64,000 nt of DNA, from assembly GCF_014203275.1 (NCBI RefSeq), contig NZ_JACHIP010000001.1, forward strand, positions 248,001 to 312,000. Reading direction: 5' to 3'. Source of the stretch: Granulicella aggregans. GTDB lineage: Bacteria; Acidobacteriota; Terriglobia; Terriglobales; Acidobacteriaceae. This document shows, in pieces, positions 8,289 to 16,673 of this stretch (position 1 is the stretch's first letter; each line of letters begins with the position of its first letter). The notes under the pieces were generated by a model that made no database searches, was not told the origin of the DNA, and worked only from the letters and a program-made list of their open reading frames with translations. A program made the translations under genes and the position numbers.

Positions 8289-8332
8289 TATCCTCAACCT
8301 CTGAAACCAGCAGAAAATTGGAGCACATCACC

Positions 8333-8791
8333 ATGGCAAAAGGCGTCAATAAAGTTCTTCTTCTCGGCAACGTAGGCAAAGATCCCGAGATCCGCGCCAC
8401 CGCAGGCGGCATGACCATCGCAAGCTTCACCCTCGCCACTGCCGACCGCGCTAAAGACGCGCAGGGCAACTGGGCCGATAAGACTGAGTGGCACAACCTC
8501 GTCTGCTTCCAGCGCACCGCCGAAGTCGTCCGCGACTACGTCAAGAAGGGCACGCAGCTCTTCATCGAAGGCAAGATCCAGACGCGCTCCTGGGACGACA
8601 AGGAGTCCGGCCAGAAGAAGTACCGCACCGAGATCCTCGTCAACGAACTCACCCTTCTGGGCAGCAAGCAGGGCGGCGAATCGAGCGGCGGCTACTCCAA
8701 GTCCTCATCCACGAGCTATAACCAGTCCGCCCCAGTCAGCGCACCCGACTACGGCGACACCGGCATCACCGACGACGACATCCCCTTCTAA
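8333..8791 (+). CDS. ssb: single-stranded DNA-binding protein
   Basis: The 152-residue protein has an N-terminal OB fold (NKVLLLGNVGKDPEIR, WHNLVCFQRTAEVVRDYVKKGTQLFIEGKI), a Gly/Ser-rich linker and the acidic C-terminal tip DDDIPF that docks replication and repair proteins. It binds and protects single-stranded DNA as a tetramer. The ATG at 8333 is chosen over an in-frame TTG at 8318 because GGAG at 8320-8323 lies 9 bases upstream. Confidence 0.96.
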   Translation: MAKGVNKVLLLGNVGKDPEIRATAGGMTIASFTLATADRAKDAQGNWADKTEWHNLVCFQRTAEVVRDYVKKGTQLFIEGKIQTRSWDDKESGQKKYRTEILVNELTLLGSKQGGESSGGYSKSSSTSYNQSAPVSAPDYGDTGITDDDIPF

Positions 8792-8867
8792 CTCTGAAAC
8801 CCCGGGCGCTGTCCGACCGTCAACCCTTCATCACTGATTTCTCATTGGGAACTCGCTGCGACCAGGC

Positions 8868-8902
8868 ATCATTCTGAGCGCAGCGAAGAATCCCCGCATT
8901 TC
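8868..8902 (+). repeat. dispersed repeat family D, copy 1
   Basis: The element TCATTCTGAGCGCAGCGAAG continuing AATCCCCGCATTT recurs with few changes at 24000-24033. It lies in the 227-base gap between ssb and the amidohydrolase operon. Confidence 0.75.
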
Positions 8903-8917
8903 GCTCTAGCCTTGCTT

Positions 8918-8943
8918 AAGGGCACGGCTTCAGCCGTGCCGCG
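8918..8943 (+). repeat. hairpin repeat family E
   Basis: GGGCACGGCTTCAGCCGTGCC forms a tight 9-base-pair hairpin; a second, related hairpin (GCGGCTTTAGCCGC) follows at about 8962-8975. They may act as a terminator after ssb, although no long T run follows. Only this copy was seen. Confidence 0.55.
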
Positions 8944-9018
8944 TAAACTCCGTTTCGATTTGCGGCTTTAGCCGCTGAGGTACGCTTTAGCTTCTACCGC
9001 TCAACCGGAGGCACCCTC

Positions 9019-10338
9019 TTGATCCCCGCCCGCGTCGCCCTCTGCCTTCTCTCCGCCACTATCCCCGTCGCAGCCCAGTCCGTCCCCGACCTCGTCATAA
9101 AAAATGCCACCGTAATGACGGCCTCCCACGGCACCATCGCCAACGGGAGCGTCTGGGTTCACAACGGCAAGATCGCCGGGATCGGCGCCACGGTCAGCGC
9201 CCCCGCCTCAGCCACGGTCATCGACGCGACGGGAAAATACCTCACGCCAGGTATCATCGATCCCCACTCGCACTCTGCTCTCGGCAACGACGTGAACGAG
9301 GCCACCAGCCCGGTCACCCCCAGCATGATGATGATCGACGCCTTCGACAGCACCGACAAGGCGCTCTACCAGGCCCTGGCCGCAGGCGTCACCACAGAGC
9401 TTCTTCTCCACGGCTCCGCCAACATGATCGGCGGCCAGGCCGTCGTCATCAAGAACAAGTTCGGCCTCAACCGCGAAGATCTTCTATTCCCCAACGCCCC
9501 ACGCTCCATAAAATTCGCCAGCGGCGAAAACCCCAAGCGCGTCTATGGTGGTCGCAACCAACTACCGTCAACAAGAATGGGCAACTTCGAAGTCATGCGC
9601 CAGTCCTTCGAAGACGCCAAGGTCTACAAGAAGGAGTGGGACGACTACAACACCAAGCTAGCCAAAGGCGATAAGGACCTCGTCACCCCGCACCGTGACC
9701 TCAAGCTCGAAGCCCTCGCCGACATCCTCAGCGGCAAGCTCTACGTTCAGATCCACTGCTACCGCGCCGACGAGTTCCTCACCGAAGAGGCCATCGCCAA
9801 AGAGTACGGGTTCAAGATCCGCGCCTTCCACCATGCGCTCGAGATGTACAAGGTGGGCGACAAGATCGCCAAGGACGACACCGCCATCGCCACCTTCGCC
9901 GACTGGTGGGGATACAAAGACGAAGCCTGGGACGCCATTCCCTGGAACGCCGTCATGTCCATGCGCGAAGGCGTTCGCGTCGCCTTGAAGAGCGACTCAA
10001 ACGACCACATCCGCCGTCTCAATCAAGAGGCCGGCAAGATGGTCCACTACGGCGGAGCGACCGAGGATGAAGCGATCGCGATGGTCACGCTCAATCCCGC
10101 ATGGGTCATCGGTGTGCAGGACCACACCGGCTCCATTGACCTCGGCAAGGATGCCGACCTGGTGATCTGGAACATGGACCCGCTCTCGACCTACGCCCGC
10201 GCCGAGAAGGTCTACATCGACGGCGACCTCTTCTTCGACACCAGCCTGAAAGGTTTCGGCACACCGCACTTCAACGGCGTCATGCACGAAGCCGAATCCG
10301 GCGGCTCCCACGACGGCTCCGACGAAGGAGGCAACTAA
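9019..10338 (+). CDS. exported amidohydrolase with intact metal site
   Basis: The 439-residue protein has a short signal peptide (cleavage near VAAQS, residue 20) and an imidazolonepropionase-like amidohydrolase fold. The metal ligands HSH stand at 83-85 in PGIIDPHSHS, IH occurs in the LYVQIHCYRADE strand, and the late catalytic aspartate is in LKSDSNDH. It should hydrolyse a cyclic amide or peptide-like substrate in the periplasm. The start is TTG at 9019 with GGAG 8 bases upstream; no ATG fits. A degenerate paralogue follows with a one-base TAATG overlap, then a small membrane protein and an M14 peptidase, which suggests a peptide-degradation operon. Confidence 0.85.
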   Translation: MIPARVALCLLSATIPVAAQSVPDLVIKNATVMTASHGTIANGSVWVHNGKIAGIGATVSAPASATVIDATGKYLTPGIIDPHSHSALGNDVNEATSPVTPSMMMIDAFDSTDKALYQALAAGVTTELLLHGSANMIGGQAVVIKNKFGLNREDLLFPNAPRSIKFASGENPKRVYGGRNQLPSTRMGNFEVMRQSFEDAKVYKKEWDDYNTKLAKGDKDLVTPHRDLKLEALADILSGKLYVQIHCYRADEFLTEEAIAKEYGFKIRAFHHALEMYKVGDKIAKDDTAIATFADWWGYKDEAWDAIPWNAVMSMREGVRVALKSDSNDHIRRLNQEAGKMVHYGGATEDEAIAMVTLNPAWVIGVQDHTGSIDLGKDADLVIWNMDPLSTYARAEKVYIDGDLFFDTSLKGFGTPHFNGVMHEAESGGSHDGSDEGGN

Positions 10339-11735
10339 TGCCATTTCTTGTTTGTCATTCCCGCTTCTCTCTTTGTCATTCCCGAAGGGAATCTGCGTTT
10401 GCTCTTGCCCTCGCCGTTGCCTCTCTCATCCCCGCCACAGCCGCCCACGCCCAGGCCCGCATGGTCGACACAACCCCTCCCGCAGGCATCACCGCCATCA
10501 CCAACGGCAAGCTCCTCACCGTCACCCACGGCACCATCGAAGACGGCACCCTGCTCCTGCAATCCGGCAAGATCCTAGCCGTAGGCACCGCCGCCTCCAT
10601 CAAAGTCCCCACCGGCGCAACCATCGTCGACGCCCATGGCCTCACCGTCTATCCCGGCCTCATCGCTTCCGAATCCACACTCGGTCTCAGCGAGATCGCC
10701 TCCGACGACGTCAACAACGACCTCGTCGAGACCAGCGAAGAGATCTTCCCCAACATGCACGTCTACGACGCCTTCCACGCCGAGACCGAGCACATCCCCA
10801 TCGCCCGCTTCAACGGCATCACCAACGCCATCGTCGCCCCCATCGACACCGACACCATGCCGGGCCAGTCCATGTTTATACAGCTCGCGGGGCGCGACCG
10901 CGACGCCATGATCCTCACGAAAGACGTGGCACTGCCGATGAACTTCGGCGCGGACCCTAAGCGCAAAGACAAGTTCCCATCAACGCGTATGGGCGAGATC
11001 ACGCAACTCCGGCAGGCGCTCATCGACGCGACCGAGTACATGCAGAAGAAGGACGCCGCAGCGAAGAAGTCCGAAGCAAAAGACAGCAAAGATAAAAAAT
11101 CCGACCCACCCAAGTTCGACCTAAAGAACGAAGCCCTCATCCCCTACCTGAAGGGCGAGAAGCCCGTCATCGTTACCGCCGACGAAGGCCACGACATCGA
11201 AGTCGCCATGGGTCTGGCGCAGGAGTTTCACCTGAAGATCGTCCTCGCCCACGTGACTCATAGCCAGGACATCCTCGACAAGATCGCCGCCTGGCATGTG
11301 CCCGTAATGTTCGGCCCCATCTACGAGTTCCCCCGCGCTAACGAACGCTTCGATGCCGTCTACACCCTGCCCGCCGAGCTCACCAAACGCGGCGTCAAGG
11401 TCACCCTCCTTCCCGGCGACTCCGGCGGAGCAGGCAGCGCGCAATCTCTACGCAACCTTCCCTACGTAGCCGGCATGGCCGTCGCCTACGGCATGCCCTA
11501 CGACGACGCGCTGAAGTCCATCACCCTGAACCCCGCAGAGATCTGGGGCGTGGCCGACAAGCTGGGCTCACTCGACGTCGGCAAGACCGCCAACATCGTA
11601 ATCGCCAACGGCGACCCGCTGGATGTCCGCACCTCCGTCAAGCAGGTCTTCATCGACGGAGTCTCCATCCCGATGGAGACCCGCCAAACCCGCCTCCGCG
11701 ACGAGTATGCTCCGAAGACCGGTACCGCTAAATAG
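10338..11735 (+). CDS. amidohydrolase-like paralogue lacking the HxH motif
   Basis: The 465-residue protein aligns with the preceding gene (GTIEDGTLLLQSGKILAVG; C-terminal LNPAEIWGVADKLGSLDVGK) but where HxH is expected it reads PGLIASESTLGLSEI, so the canonical first metal site is missing. Its N-terminus is unusual: residues 6-21, with two CHSR units, are encoded by family A repeat DNA and feed straight into a signal-peptide hydrophobic core ending at AHAQ. The ATG at 10338 overlaps the upstream TAA and has GGAGG 6 bases before it, so the repeat-derived start is supported. A lysine-rich low-complexity patch lies at about residues 235-260. It may be a partner subunit of the active enzyme. Confidence 0.82.
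   Translation: MPFLVCHSRFSLCHSRRESAFALALAVASLIPATAAHAQARMVDTTPPAGITAITNGKLLTVTHGTIEDGTLLLQSGKILAVGTAASIKVPTGATIVDAHGLTVYPGLIASESTLGLSEIASDDVNNDLVETSEEIFPNMHVYDAFHAETEHIPIARFNGITNAIVAPIDTDTMPGQSMFIQLAGRDRDAMILTKDVALPMNFGADPKRKDKFPSTRMGEITQLRQALIDATEYMQKKDAAAKKSEAKDSKDKKSDPPKFDLKNEALIPYLKGEKPVIVTADEGHDIEVAMGLAQEFHLKIVLAHVTHSQDILDKIAAWHVPVMFGPIYEFPRANERFDAVYTLPAELTKRGVKVTLLPGDSGGAGSAQSLRNLPYVAGMAVAYGMPYDDALKSITLNPAEIWGVADKLGSLDVGKTANIVIANGDPLDVRTSVKQVFIDGVSIPMETRQTRLRDEYAPKTGTAK
10375..10400 (+). repeat. dispersed repeat family A, copy 3 (inside a coding sequence)
   Basis: A full 26-base family A unit, preceded by a partial unit (GTCATTCCCG at 10354-10363), lies within the first 21 codons of the second amidohydrolase gene and is translated as part of its export signal. 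Confidence 0.88.
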
Positions 11736-11744
11736 GAGAGTCAA

Positions 11745-11975
11745 ATGCACAGATTTGCGATGCTTCTGCCCCTACTCCTTTTTGCCTCAGTCGCATTTGT
11801 AAGTGCATTTTTCCCAAGAGTCTTGCCGACCCTAACGAATCGCTGGTATTCAATGATCGGCATGAAGACCAGAGTGTCCGAAGAAGACTATGCGAGGGTC
11901 AGTACACGAAGCGCGTGTTTTGTCATTTTTGCTTTAGTCGTCTTCTGGATGGCGAAGCAAAGCCTTTCTAAATAA
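11745..11975 (+). CDS. small two-helix membrane protein
   Basis: This 76-residue protein has hydrophobic segments at about residues 5-24 and 56-69, separated by a polar loop (NRWYSMIGMKTRVSEEDYAR). No family is recognised. TAGGAGAG provides a ribosome site 6 bases upstream of ATG 11745. It starts 9 bases after the amidohydrolase stop and 37 bases before the M14 peptidase, so it is probably co-transcribed with them. Confidence 0.7.
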   Translation: MHRFAMLLPLLLFASVAFVSAFFPRVLPTLTNRWYSMIGMKTRVSEEDYARVSTRSACFVIFALVVFWMAKQSLSK

Positions 11976-12012
11976 AACAGCCCTAGCAAACCCAAAGAAA
12001 GAATCAGGCCAG

Positions 12013-15000
12013 ATGACATCTCGTCACTATCTCCTCGCCGTCGTTGCAGTCTTCGCCACTTCGCTGGCATCCGCCCAGACCACCCTCAACGACACCTTCG
12101 CCCGCGACCCCAAACAGCCCATCGACGACGCCTACACCGCGAAGATCCACGAATACACCACCGATCCTCATTTCACCTCGCACCTGGTCGACTACCTCCC
12201 GGCTTCGAAGACCGTGCCCACCCCGGAAAAAGTTCTCGGCAACATCGCCGGAGCGCCCGACATGCTCCCCTACGCCGAAGATGTCTACAAGTACATGCGG
12301 ATGCTTGAGGCCTCCAGCCCGCGCGTGAAGGTCACCACCATCGGCCACTCCGAAGAAGGCCGCGAGATGATCGCCGTAGCCGTGGCCGACGAAGCTCTGC
12401 TGAAGTCTTACAAAGAGAACGAAGCCCGCCTCGCCAAGCTCGCCGACCCACGTACCATCGGCCTCGACGACGCCAAGGCCAAGCCGCTCATCGACGCCTC
12501 CTACCCCGTCTACTACATCACCGGCACCATCCACTCCCCCGAGACCGGCGCGCCGACAGCCTTGATGGAACTCGCCTACCGCCTCGCCGTCGACGACTCG
12601 CCCTACATCAAGTACATCCGCTCGCACATGGTCGTCCTCATCACGCCCGTCGTCGAAGTCGACGGCCGCGACCGCATGGTCGATCTCTACAAGTGGCACA
12701 AGGCCCATCCCGGCCAGATGTATCCACGCTTGCCCTACTGGGGCCACTACGTCGCGCACGATAACAACCGCGACGCCATGGGCATGACGCTGAACCTGAC
12801 CCGCAACGTCCTCAACGCCTACATCGACAACCACGCGCAGGTCCTGCATGATCTCCACGAGTCCGTCCCCTTCCTCTACGACAACACCGTAGGCGACGGC
12901 CCTTACAACGCCTGGATCGACCCCCTCCTCGCTGATGAGTGGGCCGACCTCGCCTGGAACAACGTCGCGCAGATGCAGTCCTTCTCCATGCCCGGCGTCT
13001 TCACCCACGGCGACTTCGACACCTGGAGCCCCGGCTATCTTATGTTCCTCGCCGGGTTACATAATGGCATCAGCCGACTCTACGAGACCTTCGGCAACGG
13101 CGGCGCGGACACCGAAAAGCGCATCCTCGATCCCGAAGAATACAGCCGGACGTGGTATCGCCAGAACCCGCCCCAGCCGGTCGTCACCTGGTCGCAGCGC
13201 GATAACAACAACTACGAAGAATCCGCGCTGCTCTCGACCATCAGCTACTTCTCGCACAACACGCACCACTTCCTCGAGAACTACTACCTCAAGAGCAAGC
13301 GCAGCGTCCTCAAGCCCAGCATCGAAGGCCCATCCGCCTACATCCTCCCCGCCTCGCCGGAAGAGCTCAACCGCCAGCTTCAACTTCTGAGCGTCCTCCA
13401 GCTTCAGCACGTAGAGATCAGCCAGCTCAGCGAGTCCGTCACCGTCGCCGTCCCCGTCTCGAAGAAGTCCGAGAAGCCCTCAAATAAAACCGAAGATAAA
13501 ACTGAAGATAAGCCCGAGGCAGTAGCCGATACCCACAACAAGACGGAAGAAAAAACCTTCCCCGCCGGCAGCTACGTCATCCGTCTCGATCAGCCTTACT
13601 CCCGCACCGCCGACGCTCTCCTCGACAAACAGTACTGGGCACCCGACGACCCGCAGAAGCACCCCTACGACGACACCGGCTGGAGCTTCTCCCAGCTCTT
13701 CAACGTCAAGACCTTCCGCGTCGTCGACCCCGTCATCCTCGAGTCGAAGATGTCTTCGGTCACTGACCTTAGCGCAGCGGCAGGAAATGTAACCGGCACA
13801 GGCACAATCTATGCCATCGCCAACACCGGCCAGACAAGCCTCCTCGCGCTGCTCTATGCGGCCAAATCCGCCCACGTCGAAGTCACCGAAAAGGCCTTCG
13901 ACGCCGAAGGCCACACCTTCCCCGCAGGGTCACTTCTCATCTCCAGCGTGTCGGACTCCAACCTCTCTCCGATCCTCAAGAAACTCTCGCTCAACGCAAC
14001 GAAGCTCGGCTCCGCCCCGTCAGCCGCGACCCATGCAGTCACCGCTCCCCGCGTAGCCTTCATGCACACCTGGCTAGGCACCCAGACCGAAGGCTGGTGG
14101 CGTCAGGCCTTCGATAAGACCGGCGTCCCCTTCGCCTACATCAACACCCAGACCGTCTCCGCTGAAGAAGATCTCCGCAGCAAGTACGATGTCATCGTCT
14201 TCGCTCCCGTAGGCCGCGCCTCCGCGCAGCAGATCATCGACGGCGTGCCGATCAACGCCAGCACCAACCCCATGCCGTGGCAGAAGACAGACCTCACACC
14301 CAACATGGGCCTGCTCGATTCCACCGCCGACACCCGACCCGGTCTCGGCTACGAGGGTCTAGCCCACCTCAAGGACTTCGTCGCCAAAGGCGGCCTCCTC
14401 ATCACCTGCGAAGACACCGCCCAGTTCGCCGCCGAGACCGGCCTGGCCCCCGGCGTCAGCATCGCATCGACGAACGATGTCCGCGTCACTGGCACCGTCC
14501 TCTCCAGCGTCTTCGTTGCCAAGGCCAGCCCCATCGCCTACGGCTACGGCAAGACCCTGCCCGTCATGAGCGCCAACGGCATGGCCTTCAACGTCTCCAA
14601 CACCTACGGCAGCCGAGGTGGACGCACCCTCTTCGACCCCTACGAAAACCGCCCCACCGGCCGCGGCAGCGCCGACGAGTCCGACACCCCGCAAGGTCGT
14701 ACCAACGTCGCACCAGATATTCTTCCCAAACAGGAACCCTGGCAGCCTCGCCCCCTCAACGAAGAGCAGATGCGCAACAACCCGCAACTCATCCCCACCG
14801 CCCTGCGCCCGGAGGTCATCCTCCGCTTCAACGACGGAAAGAACCTCCTGCTCTCCGGCCTACTCGACAAATCAAGCTCCATCGCCGAACGAGCCATCGT
14901 CATCGACGCCCACCTCGGCACCGGCAACGTCCTCCTCTTCGCCAACAACCCTGTCTACCGAGGCGAAACCATCGGCAGCTACAACCTCGTCTTCAACGCC

Positions 15001-15039
15001 ATCATGAACTTCGACCACCTCACCCCAACAACGAAGTAG
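12013..15039 (+). CDS. exported M14-family zinc carboxypeptidase, large form
   Basis: The 1008-residue protein has a signal peptide ending near ASAQ (residue 22). The peptidase domain (about 85-400) has zinc ligands H174 and E177 in GTIHSPETG, a binding segment NNRD at 251-254 and a likely third ligand H282 in DLHES. The remaining 600 residues have a beta-rich region and a glutamine-amidotransferase-like region (KSKYDVIVFAPVGR; GGLLITCEDTAQFA). A lysine/glutamate/threonine linker at about 485-515 is AT-rich. It likely trims peptides in the periplasm, and is the last gene of the amidohydrolase operon. Confidence 0.88.
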   Translation: MTSRHYLLAVVAVFATSLASAQTTLNDTFARDPKQPIDDAYTAKIHEYTTDPHFTSHLVDYLPASKTVPTPEKVLGNIAGAPDMLPYAEDVYKYMRMLEASSPRVKVTTIGHSEEGREMIAVAVADEALLKSYKENEARLAKLADPRTIGLDDAKAKPLIDASYPVYYITGTIHSPETGAPTALMELAYRLAVDDSPYIKYIRSHMVVLITPVVEVDGRDRMVDLYKWHKAHPGQMYPRLPYWGHYVAHDNNRDAMGMTLNLTRNVLNAYIDNHAQVLHDLHESVPFLYDNTVGDGPYNAWIDPLLADEWADLAWNNVAQMQSFSMPGVFTHGDFDTWSPGYLMFLAGLHNGISRLYETFGNGGADTEKRILDPEEYSRTWYRQNPPQPVVTWSQRDNNNYEESALLSTISYFSHNTHHFLENYYLKSKRSVLKPSIEGPSAYILPASPEELNRQLQLLSVLQLQHVEISQLSESVTVAVPVSKKSEKPSNKTEDKTEDKPEAVADTHNKTEEKTFPAGSYVIRLDQPYSRTADALLDKQYWAPDDPQKHPYDDTGWSFSQLFNVKTFRVVDPVILESKMSSVTDLSAAAGNVTGTGTIYAIANTGQTSLLALLYAAKSAHVEVTEKAFDAEGHTFPAGSLLISSVSDSNLSPILKKLSLNATKLGSAPSAATHAVTAPRVAFMHTWLGTQTEGWWRQAFDKTGVPFAYINTQTVSAEEDLRSKYDVIVFAPVGRASAQQIIDGVPINASTNPMPWQKTDLTPNMGLLDSTADTRPGLGYEGLAHLKDFVAKGGLLITCEDTAQFAAETGLAPGVSIASTNDVRVTGTVLSSVFVAKASPIAYGYGKTLPVMSANGMAFNVSNTYGSRGGRTLFDPYENRPTGRGSADESDTPQGRTNVAPDILPKQEPWQPRPLNEEQMRNNPQLIPTALRPEVILRFNDGKNLLLSGLLDKSSSIAERAIVIDAHLGTGNVLLFANNPVYRGETIGSYNLVFNAIMNFDHLTPTTK

Positions 15040-15050
15040 CCTCACATCGG

Positions 15051-15110
15051 GTGCCCCACCCATGGCTCGCACTTGGCCATGGGTGGGACATTGGTACGAA
15101 GCACGAACCG
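15051..15110 (+). repeat. hairpin repeat family B, copy 3 (long form)
   Basis: GTGCCCCACCCATGGC pairs with GCCATGGGTGGG and is followed by the tail GGTACGAAGCACGAACC found in other long copies. It sits 12 bases after the M14 peptidase stop and could serve as its terminator. Confidence 0.8.
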
Positions 15111-15137
15111 TCTTCCCTTCCCCTCGCCCAAACCCCC

Positions 15138-15194
15138 GTCATCCTGAGCGAAGCCACTTGCAGCCCCATCGCGAGTGGCGCAGTCGAAGGACCC
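15138..15194 (+). repeat. dispersed repeat family C, copy 1
   Basis: The element opens GTCATCCTGAGCGAAG, has a variable inverted repeat (CCACTTGC...GCGAGTGG) and ends GCAGTCGAAGGACCC. It recurs at 28088-28144 and 31127-31181. Confidence 0.82.
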
Positions 15195-15290
15195 CGAGCG
15201 ACTATGCATCGCCCACGCGTCCCGAATCTTTCTGCCATGGAACTCCCACCTCACCATCCCCGTATCACCCCACAAATACGGGAGACCAGC

Positions 15291-15632
15291 ATGCCCCTCA
15301 AAATCACCCTCGGCATCACCGGCGTCATCTTTCTCGCCCTCGCCTACCCGATGATTCTCTTCATCCGCCAGCAGCCCGCGCTCTCCATGATGCTCAGCCT
15401 CTACGTCACGCTCGGCGTCTTTCTCCTCCTCGCCATCCGCAACCCTTCCGCGCATCGCAGCCTCATCGCCTTCACCGCATGGTCGAGCCTCGCCCACGCC
15501 GCCCTGATGGGCACCCAGGCCATGCGCGACATGATCGCCCACGGCGAGCTCATCGGCGTCGCCGTCCTCGCCTTGATCGGCGTTCTCCTGATCGCCCTCG
15601 CTCCTGCGAAGCCCCTGTCGACGATTGCCTGA
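15291..15632 (+). CDS. small four-helix membrane protein
   Basis: The 113-residue protein has four hydrophobic segments (about residues 3-24, 32-50, 60-75 and 84-104) and almost no soluble portion. It resembles short DUF-type inner-membrane proteins common in Acidobacteriota; no function can be given. GGAGA at 15281-15285 is 5 bases from ATG 15291, which fixes the start. It stands alone between repeats and the SDR gene. Confidence 0.72.
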   Translation: MPLKITLGITGVIFLALAYPMILFIRQQPALSMMLSLYVTLGVFLLLAIRNPSAHRSLIAFTAWSSLAHAALMGTQAMRDMIAHGELIGVAVLALIGVLLIALAPAKPLSTIA

Positions 15633-15749
15633 GCCCCGAAATTTCCGCGAAATCTGCAACCCCCTTCCTGTATGCTGGCCGGGCTCTGAAACTCAAGCCC
15701 CAGTTCATGCCGTAACCCAACGGCAACCTCAGCGCTTCGAAGGAGAACC

Positions 15750-16586
15750 ATGGCCACCGTCCTCATCACAGGCTGCAGCAAAGGCATCGGCTACGAGACC
15801 GCACTCACCTTCGCCCGCGCCGGACACACCGTCCTCGCCACCATGCGCACGCCAGCCAACGCTCCGCAGTTAGCTGAGATCGCGAAGGCCGAATCCTTTC
15901 CCATCACCGTCCTCACCATGGACGTCGACTCCGACTCCTCCGTCAGCACGTGCATCGAAGCCCTGCTCGCCAATGGCCCCATCGACGTCCTCATCAACAA
16001 CGCCGGCATCGAGATGCTCGGCTCCGTCGAAGAACAATCGCTGGCCAACTTCCGCGCCGTCATGGAGACCAACTACTTCGGCGCCATCCGCTGCATCCAG
16101 GCTGTCGTCGCATCCATGCGTGAGCGGCAGAGCGGCTGCATCCTCAACATCAGCTCCATCGCCGGCCGCATGTCCTGCCCACCCATGACCCCCTACTGCG
16201 CCTCGAAGTGGGCGCTCGAAGCTCTCACCGAAGGCCTCGCCGGAGAGATGAAGGCCTTCAACGTTCGCGTAGCCCTCGTCGAGCCCGGCGTCATCGACAC
16301 CGCCATGGCCCAGCGTATCGGCGTCTCCGCACCCGCGTCGCCCTACCACCAGGGGGCGCGGTTCGCGGCCATGTTCGCCAACTCGCTCCAGCAGCCCGTG
16401 CCGCCCTCACTCGTCGCCGAAGCGATCTTCGACGTCTATAACAGCGGCACCTGGACCCTGCGGCACCTGGTAGGCCCCGACGCCGTCCCCTTCATCGCTC
16501 TCCGAGGCTCCATGTCCGACGAAGAATGGGTCACCCTCAACGCGGGCGATGACGCCACCTTCTTCGCCCGCCTAAGCGGCAACTGA
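15750..16586 (+). CDS. short-chain dehydrogenase/reductase
   Basis: The 278-residue classical SDR has TGCSKGIG at residues 7-14 for cofactor binding, NNAG at 83-86, the catalytic serine around S135-S136 and YCASK at 149-153 (Y149, K153). It should oxidise or reduce an alcohol/carbonyl using NAD(P)(H) in the cytoplasm; substrate unknown. A ribosome site AAGGAG lies 6 bases before ATG 15750. It converges with hyuB, with only a family B hairpin between. Confidence 0.92.
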   Translation: MATVLITGCSKGIGYETALTFARAGHTVLATMRTPANAPQLAEIAKAESFPITVLTMDVDSDSSVSTCIEALLANGPIDVLINNAGIEMLGSVEEQSLANFRAVMETNYFGAIRCIQAVVASMRERQSGCILNISSIAGRMSCPPMTPYCASKWALEALTEGLAGEMKAFNVRVALVEPGVIDTAMAQRIGVSAPASPYHQGARFAAMFANSLQQPVPPSLVAEAIFDVYNSGTWTLRHLVGPDAVPFIALRGSMSDEEWVTLNAGDDATFFARLSGN

Positions 16587-16604
16587 ACAGACTGCGCAAA
16601 GATC

Positions 16605-16670
16605 GGGCGCCCCATTCATCGTGCCTTTGTCTTATGCGATGAGTGGGACATTCGTGCGAAGCACGAACCG
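16605..16670. repeat. hairpin repeat family B, copy 4 (between convergent genes)
   Basis: Long-form copy: GCGCCCCATTCATCGTG with CTTATGCGATGAGTGGG, then ATTCGTGCGAAGCACGAACC. It fills nearly all of the 87-base gap between the SDR stop and the hyuB stop, where a bidirectional terminator is expected. Confidence 0.82.
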
Positions 16671-16673
16671 CTT

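Noticed and set aside
12004..13008. 334-residue minus-strand frame opposite the M14 peptidase
   Set aside because: Gly/Val/Asp-rich antisense shadow; peptidase motifs on the plus strand are unambiguous.
14277..15290. Upstream part of a long frame leading into the four-helix membrane protein
   Set aside because: It overlaps the M14 gene in another frame and is Arg/Pro/His-rich; a ribosome site places the real start at 15291.
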